NCBI GenBank assembly: GCA_038025085.1
Contig: CM076142.1
Span: 32,704,001 to 32,768,000 of the forward strand
Source: Tetragonia tetragonoides
Lineage: Eukaryota > Streptophyta > Magnoliopsida > Caryophyllales > Aizoaceae
Length of the DNA stretch: 64,000 nucleotides
Direction: 5' to 3'
The notes under the pieces: generated by a model
What the model saw: only the letters and a program-made list of their open reading frames with translations
What the model was told of the DNA's origin: nothing
Database searches by the model: none
Made by a program: the position numbers and the translations under genes
Shown here: positions 10,254 to 22,317 of the stretch, piece after piece
Position numbering within the stretch: the stretch's first letter is position 1
How the letters are laid out: each line of letters starts with the position of its first letter

Positions 10254-13200
10254 TACCCTCATGCTTATAATGGGAGAATTTGGGTTATGTGGCATGCAGG
10301 TTCTCAATACACATAGTCAATATATACACTGCCTTGTTACTGACCTTCAGACTGACTTCAAAGCAAAAATCACTTTTGTTTATGGCTTAAACTCAATAGC
10401 TGAAAGACAGGAACTTTGGCAAACACTTCAGCTGGTGGGAGATAATAGCTGCCCTTGGCTCCTTATTGGTGACTTCAACTCTCTGTTGTCTGTTGATGAT
10501 AGATTAAATGGGGCTCCAGTTCATGAATCTGAGACCAGAGATTTTCAGGCTTTTATCGATAATATTGGGTTCCAGCCGCTGAAATACAAAGGATGGCAAT
10601 ACTCTTGGAGTAATAAGCAGAAGGAGGATGACAAAGTTTATAGTCATATTGACTGGGCTTTTGGCAATAGTAAATGGATGTTAAATTATGGGCATTTGGA
10701 GGCTGATTTTCTAAATCCACATATTTCTGATCATACTCCCATTTTTATTTCAACTGATGCACCTATATCACTTTACCTAAACCTTTCAGGCTACTCAATG
10801 TCTTGTTGCCTCAACAAGATTTCAGTGATATTGTTTCTCAGGCTTGGGGGGAGAACATTGAGGGAGTAAAAATGTTTCAAGTCTGGCAAAAAATTAGGAA
10901 GATTGTCAGATTGGCTAGTTGTCTGCAAAGAGAAATGAATGGTGTAGAAACTAAATTGTTATCTTCTCAACAATCACTTGAGTCTGCACAAACTGCTTTG
11001 AAGCTAGGATCTTCTTAATCCGCAACTTATTGATCTTGAAAGGGATTGCTGTAGATAAATGGGCTACTTTGAATGAGAGGATCCTAAGACAAAAATCCAG
11101 AGCAACCTGGATTAGAGAGGGAGACCAAAATACTAAATTTTTTCATGCCCAACTGAAATCCAGAAGATCAGTGAACAAAATTGTCTCCATTTATGATGCA
11201 CATGGAAACAAAATTACATCTTCTGATGGCATACAGCTAGAGGTGGCCATGGGCCGTGCCGTGCCGGAGCTGGGCCGGGCTCTCAGGTGGGCCAGGCTTC
11301 CTCGGAGGGAGGCACTGCTTTGGCACTGCCAGCACCGTGCCCTGCCGTGCCTGGGCCCCGGGCCTAGCTAGGTGAAGCACGCGGTTGGACCGCCATGAAG
11401 AGAGAGAGAGAGCAGTCATTGAAGGGGAGAGAGAAAGCTAGAGGAGAGAGAGAAAGCTAGAGGGAAGAGAGAAAGCAGCAGCAACCATTGAACCCAGCAA
11501 CCATTGAAGGAGGGGAGAGAGAAAGCCAGAGGAAAGAGACAGGCTATAAGGCGGGTCGGGCTTTTTCAGAGGGAGGCACTGCTTTGGCACCGCTAGAACC
11601 GTGCCTGGGCCTAGGCTCTCTCCTCGTCGGCACAGCTTGGGCCCGTAGCGGTCCGGTCAGGGTGGGCTTGGGCCTAGCCCGGCCCACTGGCCACCTCTAC
11701 ATACAGGAGGAATTTACAGAATTCTTTATCAACCTTATGGGTACTTCAGCTGATGAGATGCCTGCATTAAATCTGGATATTACTAGAGATGGTCCTACCC
11801 TTACCCTTGAACATCAACAACAACTTGTCAGGGAGATTAGTGACAAGGAGATCAAGCAAGCTCTTTCCAGTTTGCCTGCTGACAAAGCCCCAGGTAAGGA
11901 TGGCTTCCCATCTCAATTTTTCAAAGCTTACTGGCATGTGATTGGTAATGATGCTAGTGATGCTATCAAACAATTTTTTGCTAATGGTAAGTTGCTTAGA
12001 GCTATAGACTGTGCTACTGTAACTTTGGTTCCTAAAGTACCTAAACCTAACTTTGTAAAGGACTTTAGACCCATTGCATGCTGTACTACTCTCTATAAAA
12101 TTATTGCTAAAATACTCACCAATAGATTGAAGAGTGTGGTTGATATTTTGGTGGGTCATGCACAATCTGCATTTATTGAAGGCAGACATATCCTTGACAA
12201 TGTTATACTTAGCCATGATCTAGTCAAAGGGTATACTAGGAAGGGTATTTCTCCTAGGTGCATGTTGAATGTGGACCTCAAGAAAGCATATGATTCTTTG
12301 GAATAGAACTTCTTAAAGATGCTTTTGCTTGAATTTGGATTGCCTTACAAATTTGTTGGCTGGATTATGAGTTGTGTGACAACTGTTAGCTACTCCCTGC
12401 TTCTGAATGGAGGCTTCACACCTGTGTTTGCAGCAAAAAAGGGGCTTCGGCAAGGTGACCCCATGTCTCCTCTTCTTTTTGTACTAGCTATGGAATACCT
12501 TAATAGATCCCTGCAATAGCTGAAAACAAACCTGATTTTAACTACCATCCAAGATGTGGAAAGTTGGGGATTACTCATGTCTGTTTTGCAGATGATCTAC
12601 TTTTATTATGTAGGGGTGACTTGCTCTCTTTTCATCTGCTTTATGAAGCTTTTAGTCACTTTTCTCATGTGTCTAGACTGTCTGCAAATACTAATAAGAG
12701 CTCAATCTATATTGCTGGGTGTCTACTGATGAGAGGGATGAGATTGTTAGCAGTATTGGTTTCTCTGTGGGTACTCTTCCTTTCAAATATTTGGGAGTTC
12801 CTTTGTCTTCCAAGAAACTTACTATCATGCAGTGCAAGCCCTTGGTTGATAAAATTGTTGCTAGAATCAACTGTTGGACCTCACACTTCTTGTCTTATGG
12901 TGGTAGGTTACAGTTGATTAAAAGTGTCATTTTTGGTATACAGACTTACTGGTCTCAGATTTTTCTCTTGCCTAAAAAAGTTCTTAAGCTTGCAGCTGCA
13001 GCCTGTAGATCTTTTTTATGGACAGGCCAGGCATCCACCTCAAAAAGATCCCTCATAGCTTGGGATAGACTTTGTGCTCCTCTCAAGGATGGTGGTCTGC
13101 ATATTATCAATGCTGAATGTTGGAATAAGGCAGCTCTCTGCAAATTACTTTGGGCCATCACACAGAGAAAAGATAAACTCTGGGTTCAGTGGGTTTATGC

Positions 13201-14099
13201 CTATTATCTGAAGAGCACCTCGGTGCTACATGCTGAGCTACCAATGCAAGCAAGCTCGTTGCTCAGGAAAGTAATTGAGAGCAGGAAATGGCTAGGGATG
13301 GGACAAACAGTTCAGAAACAACTTTCTGAATTCACAGCACAGGGCAGTTCAGCATACAGAAAGCCTATCTTTTTCTGAAGCCTCCTTTTTCACTTGTTCC
13401 TTGGAAAAGATTAATTCTTATCCCAGGACTGATCCCAAGGTAGAGATTCATCCTTTGGATTGCACTACATGGAAGATTGACCACTGCAAGTAGGTGTGTT
13501 AGCTGGGGCATGCATATTCCAATTATGTGCTCTCTTTGCAATTCAGGAGAAGATGAAACAATGAAGCACCTATTTTTTGAATGTTCTTTTTCCAGCAAAA
13601 TCTGGAAAGCTCTACTTCAATGGCTTGGAATTCAAAGACAACCACTCAATTGGGAAGAAGAGGTAATATGGATGCAGAATACTGTTAGGAACAACAAACC
13701 AAAATTCAGTATCCTCTCTTTCCTGTTTACCGCAGTTGTTTACCACATCTGGTCTGCTAGGAACAAGCTACGCTTTGCACAAGAGGTTCCTTCTGCTGTG
13801 GGGATACTACAGTACATCTTCAGAGAGTTGCACATCATAGGTGCAAAAAATCAGAAATGGCAGAATATGTTATTGAGTCTTAATAGCTACCCTCAACTGT
13901 AATACGCTTGTATATTACTAGATGATGAGGACACTATTTGTACCCTTCCTAGAAGGTGCCAAATTAGTTTCCACTGATAGTTTTTGCATCCTGCTTAGTG
14001 ATAAATGCTTTGTGTAACTAGTTGGGAGAGTCTCACCACCAGTCTGTAATGTCATGCTTTTGGTTATAAATGAAATGAGTTTATTTTGAACAAAAAAAG
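10254..14099 (+). mobile_element. LINE C: 5'-truncated LINE with hAT insertion
   Basis: This is a 3.8-kb LINE lacking ORF1 and the first part of the endonuclease, bounded by a 13-bp target-site duplication. Readable parts in order: endonuclease C terminus at 10261-10770 (LLIGDFNSLLS, SHIDWAFGNS, SDHTPIF); linker WIREGDQNTKFFHAQ near 11110; a foreign 462-bp hAT element; RT at 11700-12520 (KAPGKDGFPSQFF, KDFRPIACC, QSAFIEGRHILDN, LRQGDPMSP); FADD near 12583; PFKYLGVPLSSKK near 12780; and zf-RVT to 13902 (CSLCNSGEDETMKHLFFECSF). A stop at 12304-12306, a stop after 12517, and frame changes near 12720, 13375 and 13470 show decay. The 3' UTR ends in a short A-run just before the duplication. It sits in the first intron of the GBP-like gene, on the opposite strand. 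Confidence 0.9.
11238..11699. mobile_element. Non-autonomous hAT-like element nested in LINE C
   Basis: This 462-bp block splits the LINE frame between KITSSDGIQ and EEFTEFF. It begins TAGAGGTGGCCATGGGCC, and its right end reads as the inverted repeat TAGAGGTGGCCAGTGGGCC on the other strand. An 8-bp flanking duplication, CATACAGC/CATACAGG (11230-11237 and 11700-11707), has one mismatch. The TAGAGGTGG terminus plus an 8-bp duplication is typical of hAT elements. The interior is GC-rich near both ends, with a purine-rich GAGA centre and no transposase. Confidence 0.88.
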
Positions 14100-14112
14100 A
14101 AGTTTTACTAAT
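14100..14112. repeat. Target-site duplication of LINE C, right copy (13 bp)
   Basis: This is an exact copy of 10241-10253, directly after the A-rich 3' end of the LINE. Confidence 0.85.
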
Positions 14113-15940
14113 CTCGAAACCTTACAAGCTAATGAGGTATCATACATTGAACAATTTCCACGTATTATTTGTTGCTCACTATTCATGGCAAACTATTCTA
14201 AGAGCGAGGTAATTTAAGTAGAAAGAGAAAGAGAAACATGAATACGCTTCACACACTCTTAATACTTTTTGGTGCGTCTCAATAGCCCATGATTGACAAA
14301 GCCTTACCCTGTTCGTATTCTATAAAAAGCAAATAAACTTCTCAGACAAGGAACAGGGTAATGAGCATCTAAAGGGGAAGGAACAGCCCTATAACAGAAA
14401 CAGTAAGTGATAGGGAAGGACTGACTTTTACAAATTGCATGAGAACCAGCAAGAGGTTACAATGTCACAAATTGTACGCGGCAGAACCTTAAACATCCAC
14501 CCGTACTAAGATCCCAGAAGAAAACCACATGAGACACCCAAACTAAAAATTGTGCTATGAATTATGATGCACCCATATTAACCATATCCAAGGTCCTCTG
14601 GTGTAGGCTGGAGAGTAATGGCATATACAAGTCTCTCGACGCCTACATCTCCATTCCATGAGACTATTTCATGATAGAGACCTTCTTCTGACTACTACAT
14701 CTCCATTTTCTTGAGAGTATTCATGAAAGAGACATTTTTCAGCAACTCTTAAAGAATACGAGAGAATGCGGATATAGCTCGCAAACGTGCAACTACGCAT
14801 ACAATTAGGTTACATGGACTCTTCTACCACCTTAAAATACCGATTTTCACAAGGTTTGAACACTGGGCATATCAAATACATTTCACTTTTTTTTTTGGTT
14901 GTTGTTTTGGAGATGTACCCTCAAGGCAGACACTCATGTTAGAACTTGATGCAGAGCCCGAATATCACAACTTAACTTACATAGAGGACAAGGTCTGGTT
15001 GAGTTTGTTTATGCCTTAATAAGATTTCAATAAATTCTTCAACGGAAAAATACACTGATCTTCACAAAGTCAACAGATGACCACATATCAAATTTCAACT
15101 ACTAAGCAAATCAAAAGTTAAGATACCAATAACTAAGCAAAAAACAAGTAGTTCATACAAAACTTAAACATTCTTGTTATTGTAGAGATATGATCATCTG
15201 GGCTAAGAAATCTAAAATATGAGTTGGTAACTTGGACATATGATTCCCTCCTATTTTTCTTTTCCCCATCTTTGTTTCTTTCTAAATTCATCTGTTGAAT
15301 TCCTCCGGGATTACAATTCTCCTACAAATATGGAGCATATTACTGTAAACAATGCTACAATATGACCTACCTGTTTCCGATGCCCTCAGCATGCATGGTG
15401 GTAATAAAACTATACTACCACATACTGCAATGATGATGATTAGAAATTGAGGTACTATACTTTAAACTGACTACTTTCCAACCTAACTTCTATATCAAAA
15501 CGCAGTAAGAATCAGCTAGGTTAGAGATACTAGCAACACGATGGTTCAGGAATATTACTATTATTAACCATCTAATTTCCTTTCCAATGCCCATTAGAAC
15601 ATAAACATGTCACAGGGCCGCCCTTTGGTTTTCACAGTTCTCAGCATGCTAAAACTGAAAGCACTAATGCCACATGAAAGGAGGCAGCTGCAAGGCCAAA
15701 TAGGCAATTGAAGTACAAACTAAACCATATTCATTATCGAACATATCATATATGAGCAAACCAGGAGAAAGATGGTAACTTTCACAACCAAGTCAACATA
15801 TGTAGCATTCACATTTGAGTCTATCAACAAATTACAGTTCCCTCTTGTCCATACCCAAAAGCTAAATTCAACCAAAACCAAGTAAAAGTATCCCAAAAAA
15901 ATAAAGCAACAGAAAATTTGAGAAAGCAAAGGAGAAATTT
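14113..15940. other. Intron of the GBP-like gene; nothing else recognised
   Basis: AT-rich sequence between the LINE C insertion and exon A, with no convincing ORF. A short local repeat of CTACATCTCCATT occurs near 14640-14710. Confidence 0.5.
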
Positions 15941-16020
15941 CACATACGCTTGGTGGAAATCTTCAATCGAGGAAGACCCAAATGCAAAAACTGAGAGAAG
16001 AACCGAAACCACAAATACCC

Positions 16021-16074
16021 AACATTGTGTTTTAGAGTTGTAATCTTCTTATTATTGATTTAAAACACAATGTT
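16021..16074. repeat. Perfect 14-bp inverted repeat next to GBP exon A
   Basis: AACATTGTGTTTTA (16021-16034) and TAAAACACAATGTT (16061-16074) are exact reverse complements with a 26-bp spacer. They lie directly upstream of the first GBP-like exon as transcribed. Confidence 0.8.
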
Positions 16075-16452
16075 CTTCCCATATCAATAAAAAGCTTTCA
16101 GATCCCAAAAGGGTAATCTCAAATTTTCCAAAATCACCATTACAAATAAACCAATTGGATTGGAAAAGAATCCCAAAATCTCAAATTGCCAAGTGGGTGT
16201 TACGTTCGGAATCCGTGCCTCATCTTTTTTTCTTGGCGGTTAAAGTCTTCTTCCTGGGATATTATTTTCAAGATAGCATGAAAAAAATAAAAAGAAAAAC
16301 ACTGATAAATAAGGACTTTCGCTGGAAGTGGGGAAGTGCAAGATCTTCGCCCCCCTACAACAACAAACAAAAACAACAATAATTATGGCGTTGTGATTGC
16401 CCAACTCTAAAATAAGAATATCAGGTAAAGTTTTTCTTTGTTTGACAATTTA

Positions 16453-16712
16453 TGCTCTGTTTGATTGAACTTAATTTCACATAAATTCAGTTTAATCCAG
16501 CTTAATTTATGTGTAAGTAATTTTATCACTTATATAACTTTTTATTCCGAAATAAGTTCATGATGATAACTATGTCACCGGAAAGATCTCAAATCATACT
16601 TTTAAATGACTCCAATATTGACTATGTTAAAAGAATTTTAAATAGCTAACGGTCAAGTTAAAAGAATCAATTTAATTCAGTTCAGTTTTATCCAAATAAA
16701 TCAAACGGAGCC
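16453..16712. mobile_element. Tourist-like MITE (TTA target duplication)
   Basis: This 260-bp element has imperfect terminal inverted repeats, TGCTCTGTTTGATT at the left against GGCTCCGTTTGATT from the right (12 of 14). It is flanked by TTA at 16450-16452 and 16713-16715. This pattern fits PIF/Harbinger-derived MITEs. There is no coding content. Confidence 0.72.
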
Positions 16713-16715
16713 TTA

Positions 16716-16877
16716 GGCCCTGTTCTTCTCAACCCCCCTGAAGTATTCAGTAAAATTCAGTTCAATTAAGTAAAAAGAAGTTCAGTTCAGAAAAATTCAG
16801 CAGAGTTCGGTAAACCATAGAAAAATTCAGTATTGTGTAGATAAGTTCGGTAGAAAGAAGGTGAAGAAAACAGTCCC
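16716..16877. mobile_element. Second MITE abutting the first, sharing TTA
   Basis: This 162-bp element starts GGCCCTGTTCTTCTCA, and its right end reads GGGACTGTTTTCTTCA in inverse. TTA flanks it at 16713-16715 and 16878-16880. The interior repeats AATTCAGTTCAGTT-like words. A diverged relative lies at 57466-57672. Confidence 0.65.
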
Positions 16878-16880
16878 TTA

Positions 16881-18428
16881 GTCTTTCATTGTAAAAAGGC
16901 AACTTAAATTTTTGTCTCTCTTAAATATATAACTTTGTAAACTTGCTTTTTTTTAATATGGCATGTGATCTTTATCTCGAAAAGTCATATTATAATGATA
17001 TAGATATAAATATAGTAAAAAACAAAACAAAAAATCTTATAAAAAACACAAAATACTAGCTAATTCATTCACAAACAATTGAACCAAAAATTCATGGCCC
17101 AATGTTTGTGAACTAATCTATGTACGATTTTTGAGAAATCAATGTATATTTTACCATATTAACTTTAATATAACTAATGTATGTGAGACGAGCTAATATA
17201 TAGGAGCTCATATGAATTCATAGCCTGTTTGAGATGACATAGAGATGGGTACCAGCACAAGGACTTTGACAATCAATTTGAAAATGAAACTGGCGTACTG
17301 ATAATTGAAATTAGGAAAATAAATAGCAACTATCCTTTATTAGCATTGTACTTTTGGCTTTTAAATTAATATTATTATAATTATTACTTTCTTAGATACT
17401 TAATATGTTTATAAGCCAAGTATTAAGCCATATATTCAAAGGAAAAAGTAATTCGGATTGCTTTTGATAATGAAGGGATAAATTGTCATATTTTAAATAA
17501 TGGACTTGGTATTAGTGTTTTAAAATTTGAAAATAACAGCCCCAAAAATATAATCAAACTAAAATGAGATGAGGTGCTAATTACCCATAGACATTATAGG
17601 TTTTGCACTAGAATTGTAAAGCCATTTGCAAGATTATCATTGGTGGTGCCTTCGGGCAATTGCTTCAGGTGGTGACTCGATCTTAAGCAAAAATCGTAAA
17701 TTAGTATGTTGAACATAATCTTCGAATATAAGTTTTGTATACTGGTTTATTAATTTGGTACAGTTAACCATATTAAACGAGATAACCATAATACCCTTAA
17801 TAATATCCACATAGGAGATAACCTCTTGAACTAGTAGTAATTTCATAAAATAACTTGTTTTTTTCTTCTTCTTCTTTTTTCGGGTATTTTTTTTTGGGGT
17901 TTAAATGTTGTCTGGGTTGTACACCTAATTTATGAGTTGCCTACATACTCTTATAAAGGGAATCAAGCATTTTGTTTTCTTTGGGCTCTTGCCTTCCAAA
18001 TTCAAAAAAAAAAGGGAATCAAGCATTTCGTAGTTCAATTATTTACAAGAGTTTATTGTTTCCTTGTTTAATGTTTAGCTAGCCTAAGCTTCAATTTGTA
18101 GTTTGATTTTATGTTCTTTTTTTTTTTTTTTTCTATTGCTTGTTATATTCATTTTGCTCTACTTATAATCTGTCTAAGATATTGTAGTCCAATAGAGAAT
18201 TGTTATTTTCATTTTTCTGACTTGCACTTTTAGGATTAGTCATAAAAATAATGTTTTAATCAATGATTTGCTTTTAAACTGGTCCCTTAAATATAATGAA
18301 CCAGTAAGTATGACCCCAAGAGGAAATCTAGTGAAGTTGAAAACTATTTGAATTTTAAACTGAATTTTGGATTTAGAGAATTATCCTTTAGAAGTAGATG
18401 GATAGAATTCTTATCTTAGCTTACTTAT
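16881..18428. other. Intergenic AT-rich sequence, no gene seen
   Basis: No supported ORF, RNA gene or element was found between the MITE pair and the trinucleotide microsatellite. Confidence 0.5.
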
Positions 18429-18429
18429 A

Positions 18430-18521
<92 letters not shown>
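18429..18521. repeat. (AAT)n microsatellite, about 31 units
   Basis: An uninterrupted run of ATA/AAT trinucleotides of about 93 bp in an intergenic AT-rich setting. Confidence 0.95.
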
Positions 18522-20950
18522 GTGTGCTTCTTTTTCAATTCTACGCTTTGGTACTGAAGCAATATTACATTCAACAGAGGAATAAGAAGTGATCTATATA
18601 TATGATAATGGTTCTTAACTACAAGAATGATTTTAGATTAAGAAAGAGAAGTTCTTAAACAAGTAAGATTGGATCTTAAACTAATAAGCAAGCAAGGACA
18701 CCAATATAATAGCCTATCATTCAAATCTTATCAGATTTGCTACCAAAGATAAGACGTCACCTAAGATTTATAGGCACTCAAAATTTCTTTTAACCACGGT
18801 ATAACAATTACAACCATCCGTACCACACATTTATATAGCCAAAAATAAGACTAATCCTAATAGAACTAGTAATCAACTAATCTATCCTAGATACATTAGG
18901 TTAGCTAACAACCGACCATTAACCGCCCTCTAAATCGCCTCACTCTTCACAATTTAGGACTTCGCATTCCATTTCTCATTTTTTTTAACGTCAAATATTA
19001 TTAAAATTACTAAAAGAGGCAATTCATTGCCAAATCATAACTATACAATTCCTACGTCCCTTCTCTCACATCCAAATATACAATTCATCTCTCTTGTTTA
19101 CACCCATTTTTGTTAATTGATTAGCAGCATCATTAATTCATTATTTTTTTCCCTAACTATATGTCGTATAGTATAACTTTTTAATCTGATAAAAATTAGT
19201 GTCAAGTTGTCTGAAAGTATTCCAGTGAACCTAACACTGTAATTCTTTATTATAAATCCATTGTACCATGTTTGCCAAATTCCTTTTCAAAAAGAACTTC
19301 AAGTTTGACCATTAAGGGTTTGACTGTAATAGCGTGAAAGCATGTATACAAGTGAGCAGTTCAATAACATTTGTGTCCTACACTTGAATATTGACAAAAA
19401 AAAAACAAACCGCTAGTTTCATAGGTTTGATCGCTTAGACAACCCTCGCAACCAGCTAGCCGACCTTATGATGAGTAATTAAGGTGCACCTTCAACCATC
19501 CTAACTGTGGAGCCTCCTATTCCTCTATAATCTTTTGATTTTTCTCTTAGTTTAGGGCATCCATTAATGATATCATGCATGTTATTTTGTCCGATCATGA
19601 AAAGAATAGGTATCCACTGGTCAAAGTCCCTTGTAGTCTTGTACCACCTGAATATTCTCAATTGAATTTGATTAAAGACCTCCTACACTTTATAACATTT
19701 TTTTTTTTGTTAAAAACAAACATTATTCCTACAACACCAAATGCTCCATATTGCTCCAAAAAAATGTCATGAATCATGGTTCTCTCCTACTTTCACTTGT
19801 TGTGGACAATGTAATCCCACTACAATAATAGATCTCCAATCCTTTTAAGAAACATGTTGTATACCTCTACTGAAAATATGATATGCTTGTTTATCATGGT
19901 TAAATGCTTGTGTCTTATTACTTATATGTTTGGAGTGTAATGCATGATAATAGGCCAAAGTTTTTTTGATTTTTTTTTTAATATGTAGTTTTTCATTTAA
20001 TTAGGTGTCTTTTCTTCATGTATTAACCATGGCAGAACGAAGATAGCAAATTAGACTCGAGTAAATACTAGTTTGTCTTAGTAAACGTCAATCATCCATA
20101 AAATATTTTCTATTTATAAATGACTATGGTAGGTGCTAACTTAATTAACTATTTTTGAGAAATGCTAATAACCTAGTCTCTCTTTGATGACTATGTGGGT
20201 CTAGAGATGACTTGTTGAACTCTTATCCCTAGTGTGCATAAACTCATTTTATTTTCAAAAGAAAGTAGCTTCGAATTAGTAGAGCTAATATTATAAATAA
20301 AATAAAATAAAAAGAAGTGCAAATGAAGGATAAAAGAAAAGTGATCTTAAAAAAAAAGAGAGAAAAAGAAAGCCTTGAGGTACCAATGTGGGAAGCAAGG
20401 TAGGTAGAGAGGTAAGTCCGCCAAAACCTTGTACCAAGATACGTATGGAGCATAAAATGCAACCTTCTTGGTCGAAACATGGCTCAAGAGCAGATAAAAA
20501 AATATTGATTGAGAAAAGAAAGGTAAAGCTCTACTAATTCAAGGTTTGTTTCAAAAAAAGAAAGACTCAAGTGGAAATCCAAAGGGTGCCTTATCACCTA
20601 ATGTCTTGGACCAACTGGGACGGGAGTCATTGATGGACACTCGCTACATGGGTCGAACTAAGTATATGCACACATAAGAGGGATAGAAATAGGAGGGATC
20701 AAGTTGTTCTTTGGATGTATATGTCTTAAAGGAAAACTCTAATCTAACTTGTTTTAGTTAAAATCTCACTAACTAATTAGACCTACCATAATTGCTTATG
20801 ATATTTAAGACCTTTTTGGATAATGACTTTTACTATGATAATATTAGTTTTGAACAAATTTAATTTGTTATACTTATGTTTGGCATGAATGGCAGATGAA
20901 GGAGAGGTAGATGTTTGTCATTTTCTAATTTGATTGAGGGCGACCAAAGT
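18522..20950. other. Intergenic, no gene recognised
   Basis: AT-rich sequence with only short ORFs. A minus-strand stretch at 19479-19661 stays open for 60 codons but resembles nothing I know. The right-hand part probably belongs to the decayed retroelement whose polypurine tract is at 20951. Confidence 0.4.
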
Positions 20951-21600
20951 ATAAGTGTGGGGGAATTTGATAAGTCGTATAATATGCATGTTTTATCTCT
21001 CATTATTTTTATGTTTTGATTAGTTTTTAGATTGATATTAATTAAGTTTTTGATAATATCTAGTATTTGGCCTTTTATTTTATATTTTCATATTTTGTTG
21101 TGTTTTAGGCCTATTTTCTATATTTTTTATATGTAGATAATATTGGCGAAATAAAGGAAGCAATATCGGCCCAATTCACAATTCGGAGCAGGATTGACAG
21201 TAGTTAGTATTTTGGCCATAACTCCTTCGTTCGGGATCGTATTCGGGTGATTCAAAATGCTACGGAAAGCCCAAACGAAGATATAAAACTGTTATGTTTT
21301 AAACTTTTCCATAATCAAAACTTATCACGGCCGTGATAATGAATGACTTTCAATTTGACTTGTCAATGAAGATTTAGGGATTTGGAAGAGGAGATTTGAG
21401 GGTTTTGGCAAAGAAGTCTATATTTCCTTCAACTTCATTCTTAATCGTGTTTCTCTTCCATCACAACACGCCACATATCAAAGGCTTACAAAAAGTTAAC
21501 TCCGTTTTTCATTACACAAGTGATGGACGATCGGGCATTATGTGGGGTTATTTTTAGTGAATGACGCCCCAAATGTTTAGTTATTAGTGTCCAATTTTTC
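20951..21600 (+). mobile_element. Decayed Ty3/gypsy 3' end: polypurine tract and LTR start
   Basis: AAGTGTGGGGGAATT (20955-20969 region) resembles the polypurine tract of Athila/Tat-type elements. It is followed at once by TGATAAGTCGTATAATATGC, a plausible LTR start. No partner LTR or pol domains were found nearby, and the LTR end could not be fixed. Confidence 0.4.
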
Positions 21601-22317
21601 TACTAACAACAACAATAATAATAACAATAAAAATGATATATAAATAAATAAATAAATTGGTAGTGTACCAAGTCCTGCGATACACTACTCATTTCATTCT
21701 CCCTATGTCTTTCAAGCTGATGCGTGTGTTTTTCGTTTTAGTAGCAGCTGTTAGCTGTCTAGCAGCATTACTGCCTCTCAATTACTGTTCCTAGTTTGTC
21801 TTTCAGAGATCAAATCCTCTCGGGTAAAACTCCTCTGCATCTCCTCGAACATACCACAAGCATGTTGCCACACCAGGCACTTCAAATCTAGGTAGAAATC
21901 AATTTTTTCCTTTTCATTTTTGGTTCTTGTGGCTGACAGCACAAATGCTCATCATTTGATTGGAAGGGATCTCATCTCATGGGCACAATTTGTATTTGAT
22001 ACCATGCTATACGTATTTACATTCGGAGGCAACATCGTAGCAATGGTTCTACTGTCGAGTTCGGGTAATGGCTGCTATGTATTTTCCCTGTGAACTTGGC
22101 CATCTTTTCACATGATCTGCAAGCAATCTTTTTAATAATGTAAATACCTTTGGAACTTACTCCCACCCAAAAAGCTGTTTAAGTCCTGGAACGCCCTAAT
22201 ACATACATTCTTGGAAGGTGTAAGATTTCTGTGGTGACTCACCCTGCCATGATCAGCAATAGCCAAATCCAAGGGAACCTGAGTTGCACACTTGCATGAT
22301 TTTGATTTAGCACTTCC

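Larger units (their letters stand above)
8424..16012 (-). pseudogene. Guanylate-binding protein-like GTPase gene, broken and incomplete
   Basis: These exons match the plant GB1/RHD3 GTPase family with a secreted N terminus. Exons, 5' to 3': A about 16012-15944 (signal-like VSVLLSVFAFGSSS); B 9751-9650 (VPIVEPDPGHTKLR); C 9427-9358 (P-loop GPYRSGKS); D 9247-9213 (MRDTKTK); E 9100-8983 (IWVWGTP, SNVYDDR); F 8893-8836 (IFALATVMSS, YNLPET); G 8488-8424 (DISRLSFAVELAEEFYGR). B-G have GT-AG borders in matching phase, except that D is about 4 bp short and shifts the frame to a stop. The G3 box, normally DTEG, reads ETEG. Exon A has no in-frame ATG; the nearest, 16025-16023, is in another frame. The GBP C-terminal helical domain is missing: LINE A sits at 1874-8359 and nothing further is found up to position 1. 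It is probably a pseudogene, although exons beyond the left edge cannot be excluded. Confidence 0.82.

Noticed and set aside
15944..15950. The stronger GTATGT donor for GBP exon A
   Set aside because: It leaves a two-base remainder that does not match the phase-0 start of exon B; the weaker GTGAAA donor fits, though neither is proven.
16155..16382. A 75-codon plus-strand ORF beyond GBP exon A
   Set aside because: No motif, biased Lys-rich composition, and it sits in the probable promoter region.
19479..19661. A 60-codon minus-strand frame (possible relic of a transposase or LINE)
   Set aside because: No conserved motif could be matched on reading; too short to support.
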